Shown here: piece by piece, positions 30,480 through 40,689 of the stretch | Layout of the letters: each line of letters starts with the position of its first letter | How positions within the stretch are numbered: the first letter of the stretch is position 1 | NCBI GenBank assembly: GCA_016946835.1 | Contig: JACVTC010000085.1 | Span: 510,001-565,000, forward strand | Direction of reading: 5' to 3' | Source of the DNA: Neocallimastix lanati (nom. inval.) | Lineage: Eukaryota; Neocallimastigomycota; Neocallimastigomycetes; Neocallimastigales; Neocallimastigaceae | Length of the DNA stretch: 55,000 nt | Notes under the pieces: model-generated | What the model saw: the letters and a program-made list of their open reading frames with translations, nothing else | Told to the model about the DNA's origin: nothing | Databases searched by the model: none | Position numbers and translations under genes: made by a program

Positions 30480-32052
30480 TGATACGGGGTGTCACTAAAT
30501 ACCTTGTATTTCCTATTAAATACTCTTAATAATAATAAAATAAAATTATTATTAAATATTCTTATTAAAATCTTTTATTAATATCAAATATAATAAAAAT
30601 TATTATTAAATATTCTTATAAATTTCTTTTATTAATATTAAATATAATAAAAATTATTATTAAATATTCTTATAAAATTCTTTTATTAATATTAAATATA
30701 ATAAAAATTATTATTAAATATTCTTATAAATTTCTTTTATTAATATTAAATATAATAAAAATTATTATTAAATATTCTTATTAAAATCTTTTATTAATAT
30801 TAAATATAATAAAAATTATTATTAAATATTCTTATTAAAATCTTTTATTAATATTAAATATAATAAAAATTATTATTAAATATTCTTATTAAAATCTTTT
30901 ATAATAAAAATTATTATTAAATATTCTTATTAAAATCTTTTATAATAAAAATTATTATTAAATATTCTTATAAAATTCTTTTATTAATATTAAATATAAT
31001 AAAAATTATTATTAAATATTCTTATTAAAATCTTTTATTAATATCAAATATAATAAAAATTATTAAATATTCTAATAAAAATTTTTTATTAATATTAAAT
31101 ATAATAAAAATTATTATTAAATATTCTTATTAAAATCTTTTATAATAAAAATTATTGTTAAATATTCTTATAAAATTCTTTTATTAATATCAAATCTAAT
31201 AAAAATTATTATTAAATATTCTTATAAAATTCTTTTATTAATATTAAATATAATAAAAATTATTATTAAATATTCTTATTAAAATCTTTTATTAATATCA
31301 AATCTAATAAAAATAATTATTAAATATTTTATTAATATTAAATATAATAAAAATTATTACTAAATATTCTTATTAAAAATTATATAATATTTAAATCATT
31401 ATTAATTCTTATTTTTATATTAAGAATAATAAAAACCTATTTCAATAAATATTTGATGTAAAATACAGAATTATAAGTTTCTGTATAATATTTTCTAAAA
31501 CCTTTGAAATAAACTAAAAATAAAACAAAAATTAAAAATAAATTAAATCTTTATTAAAATAAAAATGAACTAAAATACAGAAGAATTCCAATAATAAAAA
31601 TGATCTAAAATACAGAAAATATCAATTCTGTATAATTCTCTCTCTGAATAACAATATCAAGAAGAAGCTACCGCCCGGAATGCCCTTCGTGATACAAGCT
31701 CCAAATTAATTTCTTATATTTTAATTTAATAAATGTTATTTTTTTTTTTTTAAAAAAAAATAATTTAAAATAATAGTTAAAAATTAAAATAAAATAGTTA
31801 TAATAGTTTTTTTTTTATAAAGAATATATTAATAATAAATAAAATGTATTAAAATAAAAGTATAAAAAGAAGAATAAATTTCTTTCTTTTTAATACTTGG
31901 AACAAATAATTTTAATTTTAAATTTAAATAAAGAATATTTTAAAATTTAATTTTTTTTTTCTTGTTTCCAAACTTATTTTTATAGTTATGTGTTAATATT
32001 TATTTTTTTTTTTGTTTTGAATATCTTAGTGTTTCAACCCCAGCCCGTATCA
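30480..32052 (+). repeat. Solo LTR B (1,573 bp), same family as LTR A
   Basis: Starts TGATACGGGGTGTCAC, ends CCCGTATCA, and is flanked by ATTT (30476-30479 and 32053-32056). It contains a longer minisatellite than LTR A (about 30540-31375, with shortened units) and the same GC-rich stretch near 31665-31700. AGTATAAAAAG near 31860 is the likely TATA box. LTRs A and B are head to tail with only ATTT between them, so they are not the two ends of one element. Confidence 0.85.
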
Positions 32053-32056
32053 ATTT

Positions 32057-32772
32057 TGATCCGAAACTAGCTTATTTACTTCAAATAAGCATATATAAAA
32101 ATGATAAAAAAAGAAAAAAATATAAAATGTTTATAATAATGAAAATATTTAAAATTAAAATAGTTATAATAAAAAAAAAAAAAAAATTTATTTATAATAA
32201 AATTATTTATAATAAAAATAATTATCTATAAATTGTTTTTAATAAAATAAATACAGAAATATTTAATTCTGTATAAAATTAAATCGATTGACAATACTAA
32301 CTATTATTTTTATTGTTTTCTCTAAAATAGATTATTATTTTCTGTATTCTTTTTACAATAATAAACTTTATGAGAATATAATATTAATAATTTACAAGAA
32401 TATTAAATTATATATTAATTGATAAATTAAAACATTATTAGAATAGATAGTTAAAATTTTAAATATAAATAAATCATTAATAATTATACAGCTATATTTT
32501 AAAATAGATACTTTAGAATAGGTTAATTTTAAAATATATTAATATTAAAATAACGTTCATAATAGAATAATATAAATAAATGTATATGTTAATATTCAAT
32601 TCAAGATTCATGTAAAAAAAAACTATAAAAGGAAGAAATTTTCTTTCTTTTGAAAAAGGACGACAATAAAATAAAATAAAAATTTATAAAATATTTTTAA
32701 ACTAATAAAAATTTATTTATAATATTTAATATTGTGTTTTTAAAATATTGTGTGTGATCTGTGCCCATATCA
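32057..32772 (+). repeat. Solo LTR C (716 bp)
   Basis: Starts TGATCCGAAAC, ends CCCATATCA, and is flanked by ATTT (32053-32056 and 32773-32776). CTATAAAAGG near 32624 is a TATA box about 145 bp before the end. No coding sequence. Confidence 0.75.
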
Positions 32773-32776
32773 ATTT

Positions 32777-33057
32777 TGTGGCATTATATCATTAAATATA
32801 TATTAATTTATAAATCAAATTTTTATTGTTAAGATAATAACTGAATTTCAATTCAATTTCAATTTCAATTTCAATAATTCAGTTATTTGAATTTCAATAT
32901 TAATAATTAATAATATAATAATTATTATTAAAATATTTAGGAAATAGTCTAGGCAACTAATTGACTAAATATTATTAACATATTGAAATTAATATATATT
33001 AAATAATGTAAACACGTGATTGTCATATTAAATTAATTTCTATATTAATTTATTATC
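32777..33057. other. Probable original flank of the LTR array
   Basis: Begins TGTGGCATTATATC directly after the last ATTT. If el1 ends at TTACA, its 5-bp target duplication would be TTTTG, and this would be the DNA that lay right of el1 before the other insertions. AT-rich; contains a run of CAATTT repeats near 32850. No gene seen. Confidence 0.4.
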
Positions 33058-33253
33058 TGTTAAGAGTTATGAATTTATGGTTTATAATTATGTCAATTTT
33101 ATTAATATATTTTATGATAAAGAGTTACTAGCACTTAATTATTCTAAATTAAATGCTTTTATATTAATACATTGTGGCTTATACATTATTTATATTACAA
33201 TATGTTTCAATACATTTGAAGCTTATTTTTCATACATTTCACATATTTTAACA
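33058..33253 (-). repeat. Element S 3' LTR (196 bp)
   Basis: On the plus strand it reads TGTTAAGAG to TTTTAACA. The partner LTR at 35014 is the same plus an internal duplication. Confidence 0.88.
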
Positions 33254-34997
33254 TTCCCCATAAGCCTAGTTATTCAATAATGAATAAATTGGTTTACTGG
33301 TGAATATGTGTATATAAAATTATCCTATTTTACACTATAAACTTGATATTATTAAACTGTTATATATATTTCTATCCTAAATTAACCTCTAATTTTACAT
33401 GAATAAAATATTTTTTATGTTATATTAATTATTTAATTTAATTTAAATATTGCTAAAATAATTTCTTAAATATTTTTGTAATCTAATAATTTCCCCCTAA
33501 AACTAAAGTATTTAATATTTTTACACCTTTAATAAATATTAGATGAATCTATGTCATCTTTAATATAAAATAATTATATGGTTTAAATATACCATTTATA
33601 TATGATGGAAACCTTTCTCTTGAAGGGTGATATTATACCATCTCAATTTGTGTGAATACCTCTTATATATTGGGTTTTATATCACTAATAATTATAATCC
33701 GCTTTATAGATTAGCGCTAACTTTTTTATATTTTCGCTTTGTAGTTTTAGCGATAACTATTAAAATAAATTGTTAATTATATATTGGTGTATTTGATAAA
33801 TCATAATCTTGGGGTATTAAAATTGATTGCATTTATAATTAATTATATTATTCTAATCATTTAAACTTATTAGTAATAATTTAAATTGTTTCATAATTGA
33901 TTAATATTCACTATTTCAGTTAATTCTTTCTTAAAGGTTAATTTTTGTTAATTTTCACTATTAGGCTATTTTATTCATTTCAAGATAAATATTATTTTCA
34001 AATAATTAGCTCAAAGAATCAGTTAAGTGACTTTTCTTTAATATTTTTATAATTTGTATTTTATTTTTCCTACTTTCCCCCTAAAATCCAAATTTCTAAA
34101 AAGGATTTTATATATTTGAATTTTCTCATCATTAAAATATTAATTATAAAATTTTAATAATTTTAAATATTCTGTAATAAATAAGTATAGTTTATAGATG
34201 GATAAACATCATCCATTTTTATATAACTCATGGTTATATTTATTATTTTATTATACCTTTCATCACGAAGGTTTGTATTATAATTATATTAAATAATTTT
34301 TTTTTTATTTAAACCTATTTCACGCTAGGTTTAATAATATTATTATTGTTAGATTGTACCCTAGGAATTACCATTCTATTATATTTCCCTTGAATATTTT
34401 GGGATATTATATATTAATTATTTATATGAGGTCTCTGACATATAGACTCCTCCATTATTGTAGTTTATATTTATATATACGCATTTGATATTTATAAATA
34501 CGCGTTAAAATAACTATACTTTAAATAATATGTTTTGTATATTCATGGGGCGGAAATAGTCCATCACATAGTAGATTCCTTCATGTATAGATATTATATT
34601 ACTAATAGCCAAAAACTTATTTGTTAAAATATCAAATTATAATTTCAATTAAGAGTCTCTAGTATGAAGATATATAATTTTCTTTTATATACATTTATAC
34701 GTGTTTTTTCTTTTTAAATAAATATTTTTATATTTTTTTTTTTTTTTTGAGTTCTACTTATCCTGAAATAACTTCTTTTATCAACAGTTTTATATTTTAC
34801 GCGTTTCTTCAATTTTTCTGTCTTGATCATTTTGATCAGTTATCAGTTTTATTAGTCATCTTAAAAATTGACATAATGAGCAACCTTTATCATAATTTAA
34901 AATTCAATTATTTTATTTTATTTTTTTTTTTTTTTTTTTTTGACATAATATTGTTTCCGGCAAAAGATTCTTTTGCTATGAATCTTTTTAAGAGTCA
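33254..34997 (-). other. Element S interior: structured noncoding sequence
   Basis: No coding frame. It holds three C-rich tracts on the plus strand (33255-33258, 33493-33497, 34077-34081), each followed by an imperfect hairpin. It also holds the GATGG..CCATC hairpin (33604-33642) and small hairpins built on CGCTTTRTAG..TTAGCG near 33700 and 33736. All have counterparts in element L. Confidence 0.6.
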
Positions 34998-35013
34998 GAT
35001 GAGACTCCTAATC
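34998..35013 (-). promoter_or_regulatory. Element S primer-binding site (half-tRNA type)
   Basis: The plus strand reads GATGAGACTCCTAATC directly before the LTR. It is the element L site with two differences, one of them in the anticodon position (CCT for CTT). Confidence 0.6.
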
Positions 35014-35322
35014 TGTTAAGAGTTTTGAATTTATGGTTTATAATTATGTCAATTTTATTAATATATTTTATGATAAAGAGTTACTAGCACTTAATTATTC
35101 TAAATTAAATGCTTTTATATTAATACATTGTGACTTATACATTATTTATATTACAATATGTTTCAATATATTTGAAGCTTATTTTTCATACATTTCACAT
35201 ATTCTAATTATTCTAAATTAAATGCTTTTATATTAATACATTGTGGCTTATACATTATTTATATTACAATATGTTTCAATATATTTGAAGCTTATTTTTC
35301 ATACATTTCACATATTCTAACA
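35014..35322 (-). repeat. Element S 5' LTR (309 bp) with 113-bp duplication
   Basis: Same as the 196-bp LTR but with an inner 113-bp segment in tandem, starting near CTAATTATTCTAAATT. As reverse transcription makes both LTRs equal, the duplication arose after insertion. Confidence 0.85.
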
Positions 35323-35983
35323 TTATCAAAATCTTTAAATATTATATTTTAATTATTAAATATAATATTTAGCTATATTAGATTCTTATATTTTATTTAT
35401 ATTAAATATTTATATTATTATCTTACTTTATATTATCAATATCAAACATATATTAATACTATTACATATTCATATTAATAATTAATATTTTAATAATTAA
35501 TTATTTTATATAAATACATGTTTAAATCTTTTGATTAATCCTTTGTAGGATTATTGTAATTTAAATTATAGTAATAATTATATAAAATAATAATGTAATA
35601 AAATATTATTAAGATTAAATAAAATTTATATTTTAAATAAAAACTTATTTATAAAATTTACAAATAACAATATGTTTTAAACAAGAGTAAATTTAAATTA
35701 TTAATTAATTACTATAATTTGGCATCTTGACCTAATCGTTAAGACCATATTATCTTAAAACTTTGACATTTATTACTTGACACAAATATTTTAGTGAATT
35801 TAGGATGTAAATTCATTAATAATAGATTAATTGAAATTAAATTTCGTGATTGACAATTTTTTATTTCAAATTTGAATTTTTTTTTTTTTTTTTTATTATT
35901 ATATATAAAAATAAATACTATAGGAATATTTAATCTTTAGAAATAAAAGGATTTGAACTATTTTAATAAAGTAAAATCTTGTT
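35323..35983. other. AT-rich stretch without a recognised gene
   Basis: Simple AT-rich sequence with a T run near 35878-35893. GGCATCTTGACCTAATCG (near 35721) is richer in G+C and has a weak tRNA-like A box on the minus strand, but no B box. Confidence 0.5.
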
Positions 35984-36302
35984 TGCATTTCGCAATATGG
36001 CGTATTTTGGTATGTGGCTTGTTTTTTAATAATTAAATAAATAATAATTAAATAAATAATAAATATTCTTTTATATATATATATATATATAGTTTATTAA
36101 TATTCAATTGTATAAAATTGTTATTTAATAGTATTTAATTGTAAAAATATATAATCATTTCTTTTAAAATCATTAGTTAATATTATTAAATGGTAAAAAT
36201 ATTATTATTTAATTATTAATATATTTATTTATGATAGTATAAAATATCTTAAAAATGTATGGCTTTATTTTAAAATATTTAAAAGCCATATTACGAAATG
36301 CA
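35984..36302. repeat. 319-bp unit with near-perfect terminal inverted repeats
   Basis: The ends GCATTTCGCAATATGGC (35985-36001) and GCCATATTACGAAATGC (36285-36301) are inverted repeats with 16 of 17 matches. With one more base each side, the unit runs TG..CA. There is no coding sequence, and I found no target duplication. It contains an (AT) run near 36076. A solo LTR or a MITE are both possible. Confidence 0.5.
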
Positions 36303-36529
36303 CTACATTCAATAAAGTTAATTTAATTTAAACCTTAAAAAAATGATAAAAAAATAGTTTTAAACTCTACAAATCATGGAAAGAATCACATTGAGATTTC
36401 CATTATTAGAATTATTTTAAATTATTTTAAATTATTTTAAATTCTTTTATATTATATTATGAAAGAAACAATTCATACTTAAAAAGTAATATACAGAGAT
36501 GAAGATACGAATAATACGATTAGACAGAG

Positions 36530-37352
36530 TTCACAATGAAGGTCATTGAAGATGTGGAAATGGAAAAGACAACCTTAAGAATTTTTGGAGTCTTATTATT
36601 GACCAAGGAAATTTGGAATGACGTAAGGATATGGATAGGGTTTTGTCATAACTGTCCATTATTTCGGCCAAAACCATTATCACAAAACAACAGAAGATCA
36701 TATCCTATCACCGTAGTAGGAAAAGTCGTTTACTAAATAAAGGTAGGACTAAGATATTATAAGGTCTGCTACCAACCATTAGACATGATGATACCATTAG
36801 ACATGGTAATAAGTAATATATAATTTGCTTTAGTAGATTTATTTTTAGTAAATGACCAGAAGCCAAGGCAATTCCTGATATTAAAATATAAGCAAGTTAT
36901 TAGATTTTTAACGAAAGTTATAGCCAGCCAGACATGGTCCTCCAGAAATAATTATCACTGATAAAGGAAACTCATTATTTTTTAGATATGACCAAAATGA
37001 TGATCGATTGATATGGCTCATGAGTAGACTTCATTTCACCACATCATCCCCCAATCAAAGTGAATAATAGAGAATCGAAATAGGGAAAAAGATAAAAAAA
37101 CGCTTAAATTATTTATTAAACAACAGAGGAACAAGAATGAGATGAATGTCTACCTTTGGTGTTGTGGGCACTTGAAACAACAAAAAGTTCGAAAACTAAG
37201 TTTTGAAGTTTTGAACTATAATAAGTATTAAAAACATAGAATAGGTTTTAATAAGACTTTAAAAAAAGAAAATCAATATAAAGTTGGAGATTATGTCATG
37301 ATAAGATTAATAAATAAAACAAAATTGAACCCATCCTTTTACTGAACCATTT

Positions 37353-37384
<32 letters not shown>

Positions 37385-37512
37385 TGTAATACAGTAGTAT
37401 TTAGAAGATCCACAAACACGTAAATTACTCACAAGAAATGCTCACTCTAGAAATATTTATTCATATACTATAAGAGAAGAAAATATTTTAATTTCAGGAG
37501 AAGAAGTTTGAT
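36530..37512 (+). pseudogene. Decayed Ty3/gypsy integrase related to el2/el3
   Basis: Fragments in all three frames match el3 integrase in order. The HHCC zinc finger (WNDVRIWIGFCHNC near 36613) comes first. The second catalytic region follows (EIIITDKGNS near 36940), then the GDYVMIRLINKTKLNP motif (near 37290). Last is a TV..EDPQTRKL..RNAHSRNI tail (near 37390-37460). Many frameshifts and stops separate them, and poly(A) runs have expanded inside. Only the 3' third of pol remains. The 3' LTR that follows looks like LTR E, so this relic may show what the internal region of the LTR E family was. Confidence 0.75.
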
Positions 37513-37533
37513 CTTAATGATGGAGGAATTAAT

Positions 37534-37738
37534 AGATAACAAAATTATAAAACCTGAAAAAATCAATAAAATTTGAAAATAGACCCTCTTAAATAATTTA
37601 TTGATATCAATAATATAATAACTTCCTAAAAAAAAAAAAATTCAAAGAACCTATCAGATTATCAAAAACCGAAATCCGATATACTAAAAGAAATAATAAA
37701 AATATAAAATAAAAAATATATATATATATAAAATAAAT

Positions 37739-37783
<45 letters not shown>

Positions 37784-37807
37784 ATATATATATATTATTA
37801 TTATTAT
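37534..37807 (+). repeat. Decayed LTR E-like sequence, cut by element L
   Basis: TAATAGATAACAAAATTATA followed by AATCAATAAAAT and GACCCTCTTAAATAA resembles the start of LTR E1 (TGATAAATAACC..). It directly follows the integrase relic, as a 3' LTR should. It includes an A run of about 38 at 37749-37790. Confidence 0.55.
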
Positions 37808-38035
37808 TGATAACTTTGGTTATTTTGGATTTAGTTTTTATATCGACTTTTATTTATTATATTTAGATAGATAGTGAGCACTTAAGGCACAAAGTGCTTT
37901 AAAGAACTGATGTACAATAAAATTTCTTTACACCATATTTATAGACATAAAAATGTGGCTTAGACCACATGACACATTAGTGTAACATGATACATAATAT
38001 AAGTATATATAATTAATAATTCACGTAAGTTAACA
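37808..38035 (-). repeat. Element L 3' LTR (228 bp)
   Basis: The plus strand reads TGATAACTTTGG to GTAAGTTAACA. It contains inverted pairs such as GAGCACTT..AAGTGCTTT and GTGGCTTAGACCAC. Identical to 42530-42757. Confidence 0.93.
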
Positions 38036-38079
38036 TTCCCCCTCAAACCTAATTATTTCATAGAATATAATTTGGTTTG
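38036..38079 (-). promoter_or_regulatory. Element L polypurine tract and terminal hairpin
   Basis: The minus strand gives GAGGGGGAA just before the LTR (TGTTAAC), the normal start of plus-strand DNA synthesis. Next to it, CAAACCTAATTAT (38044) pairs with ATAATTTGGTTTG (to 38079), a hairpin with one T-T mismatch. Confidence 0.7.
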
Positions 38080-40689
38080 CAAGAGTACCTGTGAATTATG
38101 TTAATTTTCTAATATTAAATTTTTCTAATGTTTTTCCTAATATCTATAAACTATAAATTTTAACTGTTCTAAATTAATTCTTAGTTTTACATGAATTTAA
38201 AATATTTTCTCAATTTTACATGAAATAATATTATTTGTTTAATTTTACATGAAATATTAAATTTGCAATTTTTACATAATTAAAATAATTTTCTAATGTA
38301 ATATTAATTATCTTGTAGTTAAAATAATTTTCTTAAATATAATTTAATTTAATGATTTCCCCCTAAACTAAGTATTTAGTATTATAGCACCTTTAATAAC
38401 TATTAGATGAATCTATGCCATCTTTAATATAAAATAATTATATGGTTTAAATTTACCATTTATATATGATGGAAACCTTTCTCTTGAAGGGTGATATTAT
38501 ACCATCTAAAATATGTGAATACCTCTGCTATATTGGGTTTTACATCACTATTAATTATAATCCGCTTTGTAGATTAGCGCTAACTTTTATATATATTTCG
38601 CTTTGTAGTTTTAGCGATAACTATTAAATATTGCTTAAAAGATTAGCATTAACTATTAAAATATCTTCATTTTCTAGATAAACGTTAACTATTATGTAAA
38701 TTAGGTGTTTTAAGTAAACTTTGTTTGGGGTATTAAAATTGAATTAATTTAATATTTAATTATGTTATTTTACATTTAAAATCATAATATTGAATTATTA
38801 AATTATTTTATATTTTATATTTCATTAAGAATTTTCTAAGTTTCATTTTTACGTTTTTGTTCATACTAGATTTTCTTTCATTTCAAGTTAATTAATGTTC
38901 AAAGTAATTAATTTAGTTAAATTTCAATTTTAAATTAACATTTGTTTTCCTATCTTTATACTATGTCCCCCCTAAAATCCAAATGTTATAAAATATTTCA
39001 ATATTTGGGTTTTCTTTCCAATAGGTATTAATAATTCCTATTCTAAACCTATGTTCTATTACAATACTACTGTATAATTATCCAATATTATTATCCAATT
39101 CCCCCCTCAAATCTAAATGTTTAAAGAATTTAATATTTGGATTTGAAAGTAATGTTTAAACTGAATGTAATTTGTAAATATTCAAAACTATTTGAGTGAT
39201 AAATTGAAGTATTGTTATGATTAAATGTATCATAATCTTAGATCTATGTTAATTTGGATATCCTACCAATAGATCGGCTAATATACATTAATAATATAAG
39301 TTAATATGAGGAGTCTATCATCCGCTTGTATAAGTCGGAGTTATAACATTTCGTATAAGAATGTTGAATAAAATATATATAAATGATGAAACAATGTCAT
39401 CATTATAACAATGAAGCCTTTTCTATGAAAGTGTTATAGCATTGTGGATGGAATCCTTACGAGTATATGAAGGTATTACACCATCTCTTAAATCAGTAGT
39501 ATCCCTGGTAAAAACTCATTTCACGCTAAGTTATACCATGATATGAGTATTATTGAATATACCCATTTCACGCTAAGTTATACCATGATATGAGTATTAT
39601 TGAATATACCCATTTCACGCTAAGTTATACCATGATATGAGTATTATTGAATATACCCATTTCACGCTAAGTTATACCATGATATGAGTATTATTGAATA
39701 TACCCATTTCACGCTAAGTTATACCATGATATGAGTATTATTGAATATACCCATTTCACGCTAAGTTATACCATGATATGAGTATTATTGAATATACCCA
39801 TTTCACGCTAGGTATTCAATTATTGAAATAATATTGTAGAATATGCTCATTTCACGCTAAGCATTTCTATCATAATTATGACTTCCTCTTTCGAATATCA
39901 GCTTTGGAGATAAGCAGTAACTATTATTAAATATATTCGAATAAATTGTAATATGTATAAATACGCTTTTGAGTTATAAATATGCGTTTAGATTGTATAC
40001 TTCATGTAGATGCTTTGTGGTTGAGCAATAACCATAATTCAAGAATGTTTTGAATTTATGTACGTGTGTGGAAAAATAAATTATGAAGTAATAAGTAAAG
40101 GGTAGGATAATTGAAAATAATTGATTGAATTATTTATTGAGTAAATTGTTGTAATTAGAGGGTTTTATATTTTCTCAAATATGATTTAAGTTAATTTAAA
40201 ATTATATAATGAATGTTGAATGTTCAGAGCATCTAAAATAATAAATTTTCTATCTTCTTCTCTTTTATATTATTGATAAACTATATATTTATTTCTATTA
40301 ATTGTGAAAATTTAATATTATTGTAAAGTTTTATGCCACGAATAAAAGTTAATGTATAGAATTAATCTTTTATTTAAATCTTTAAATAATTGTAAATCTC
40401 ATAATTGTTTAGATTAAAATTTTGTTTATTTTAAATATAAATAATTTCTTATAAAATGTTTGAATATAAATAGTTGATATAATGAATAATTCTCTATCTA
40501 AATAATGTTTTCTCATATATAAAGCATTTGATGCTTACTTTTCATAAGTTGATATATTTTACTGAATATATATATGTACAAGTTGATTGATTAATAAATT
40601 CTTGCTATTGTAATATAATGTTTGTTGATTGAATTCAATGATTAAAGTATTGTAAATTGTTGTTGATTGACTATAAGTATTGTAAAAAA
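38080..40689 (-). other. Element L noncoding interior with repeated hairpin modules
   Basis: No coding frame. C-rich tracts (plus strand) at 38359-38363, 38967-38972 and 39101-39106 each precede a hairpin, such as AAAATCCAAAT with ATTTGGGTTTT (38974-39013) or CAAATCTAAAT with ATTTGGATTTG (39108-39145). Two larger GATGG..CCTT..AAGG..CCATC hairpins lie at 38468-38506 and 39447-39485. Short hairpins built on GCTTTG occur near 38571, 38605, 39900 and 40011. A six-copy 47-bp tandem repeat is inside. Confidence 0.6.
39518..39799 (-). repeat. 47-bp tandem repeat, six copies
   Basis: Units start at 39518, 39565, 39612, 39659, 39706 and 39753, and a partial seventh begins at 39800. Each contains ATTTCACGCTAAGTTATACC, and the copies are the same by eye. 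The TTTCACGCTARG core also occurs singly near 39850 and in element S near 34319. There are no unique spacers. Confidence 0.95.

Larger units (their letters stand above)
33058..35322 (-). mobile_element. Non-autonomous LTR element S (2,265 bp)
   Basis: LTRs are at 33058-33253 and 35014-35322 with target duplication TTATC (33053-33057 and 35323-35327). I orient it on the minus strand because there the left LTR is preceded by a polypurine tract (GGGGAA before TGTTAA), and the right LTR is followed by a primer-binding site. The 1,760-bp interior has no reading frame for gag or pol. It shares long stretches, about 90% identical by eye, with element L, so both belong to one family presumably moved by an unseen autonomous partner. 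Confidence 0.85.

Noticed and set aside
33058-33280. Short open frames of about 60-67 codons in the element S LTRs
   Set aside because: They lie inside the LTR repeat, occur in both copies, and show no protein features beyond AT-driven Ile, Tyr and Phe.
35721-35770. tRNA gene or SINE on the minus strand
   Set aside because: Only a weak A-box match; no B box and no cloverleaf.
39518-39799. CRISPR array
   Set aside because: The 47-bp units are joined directly without spacers, and the context is a eukaryotic retroelement.
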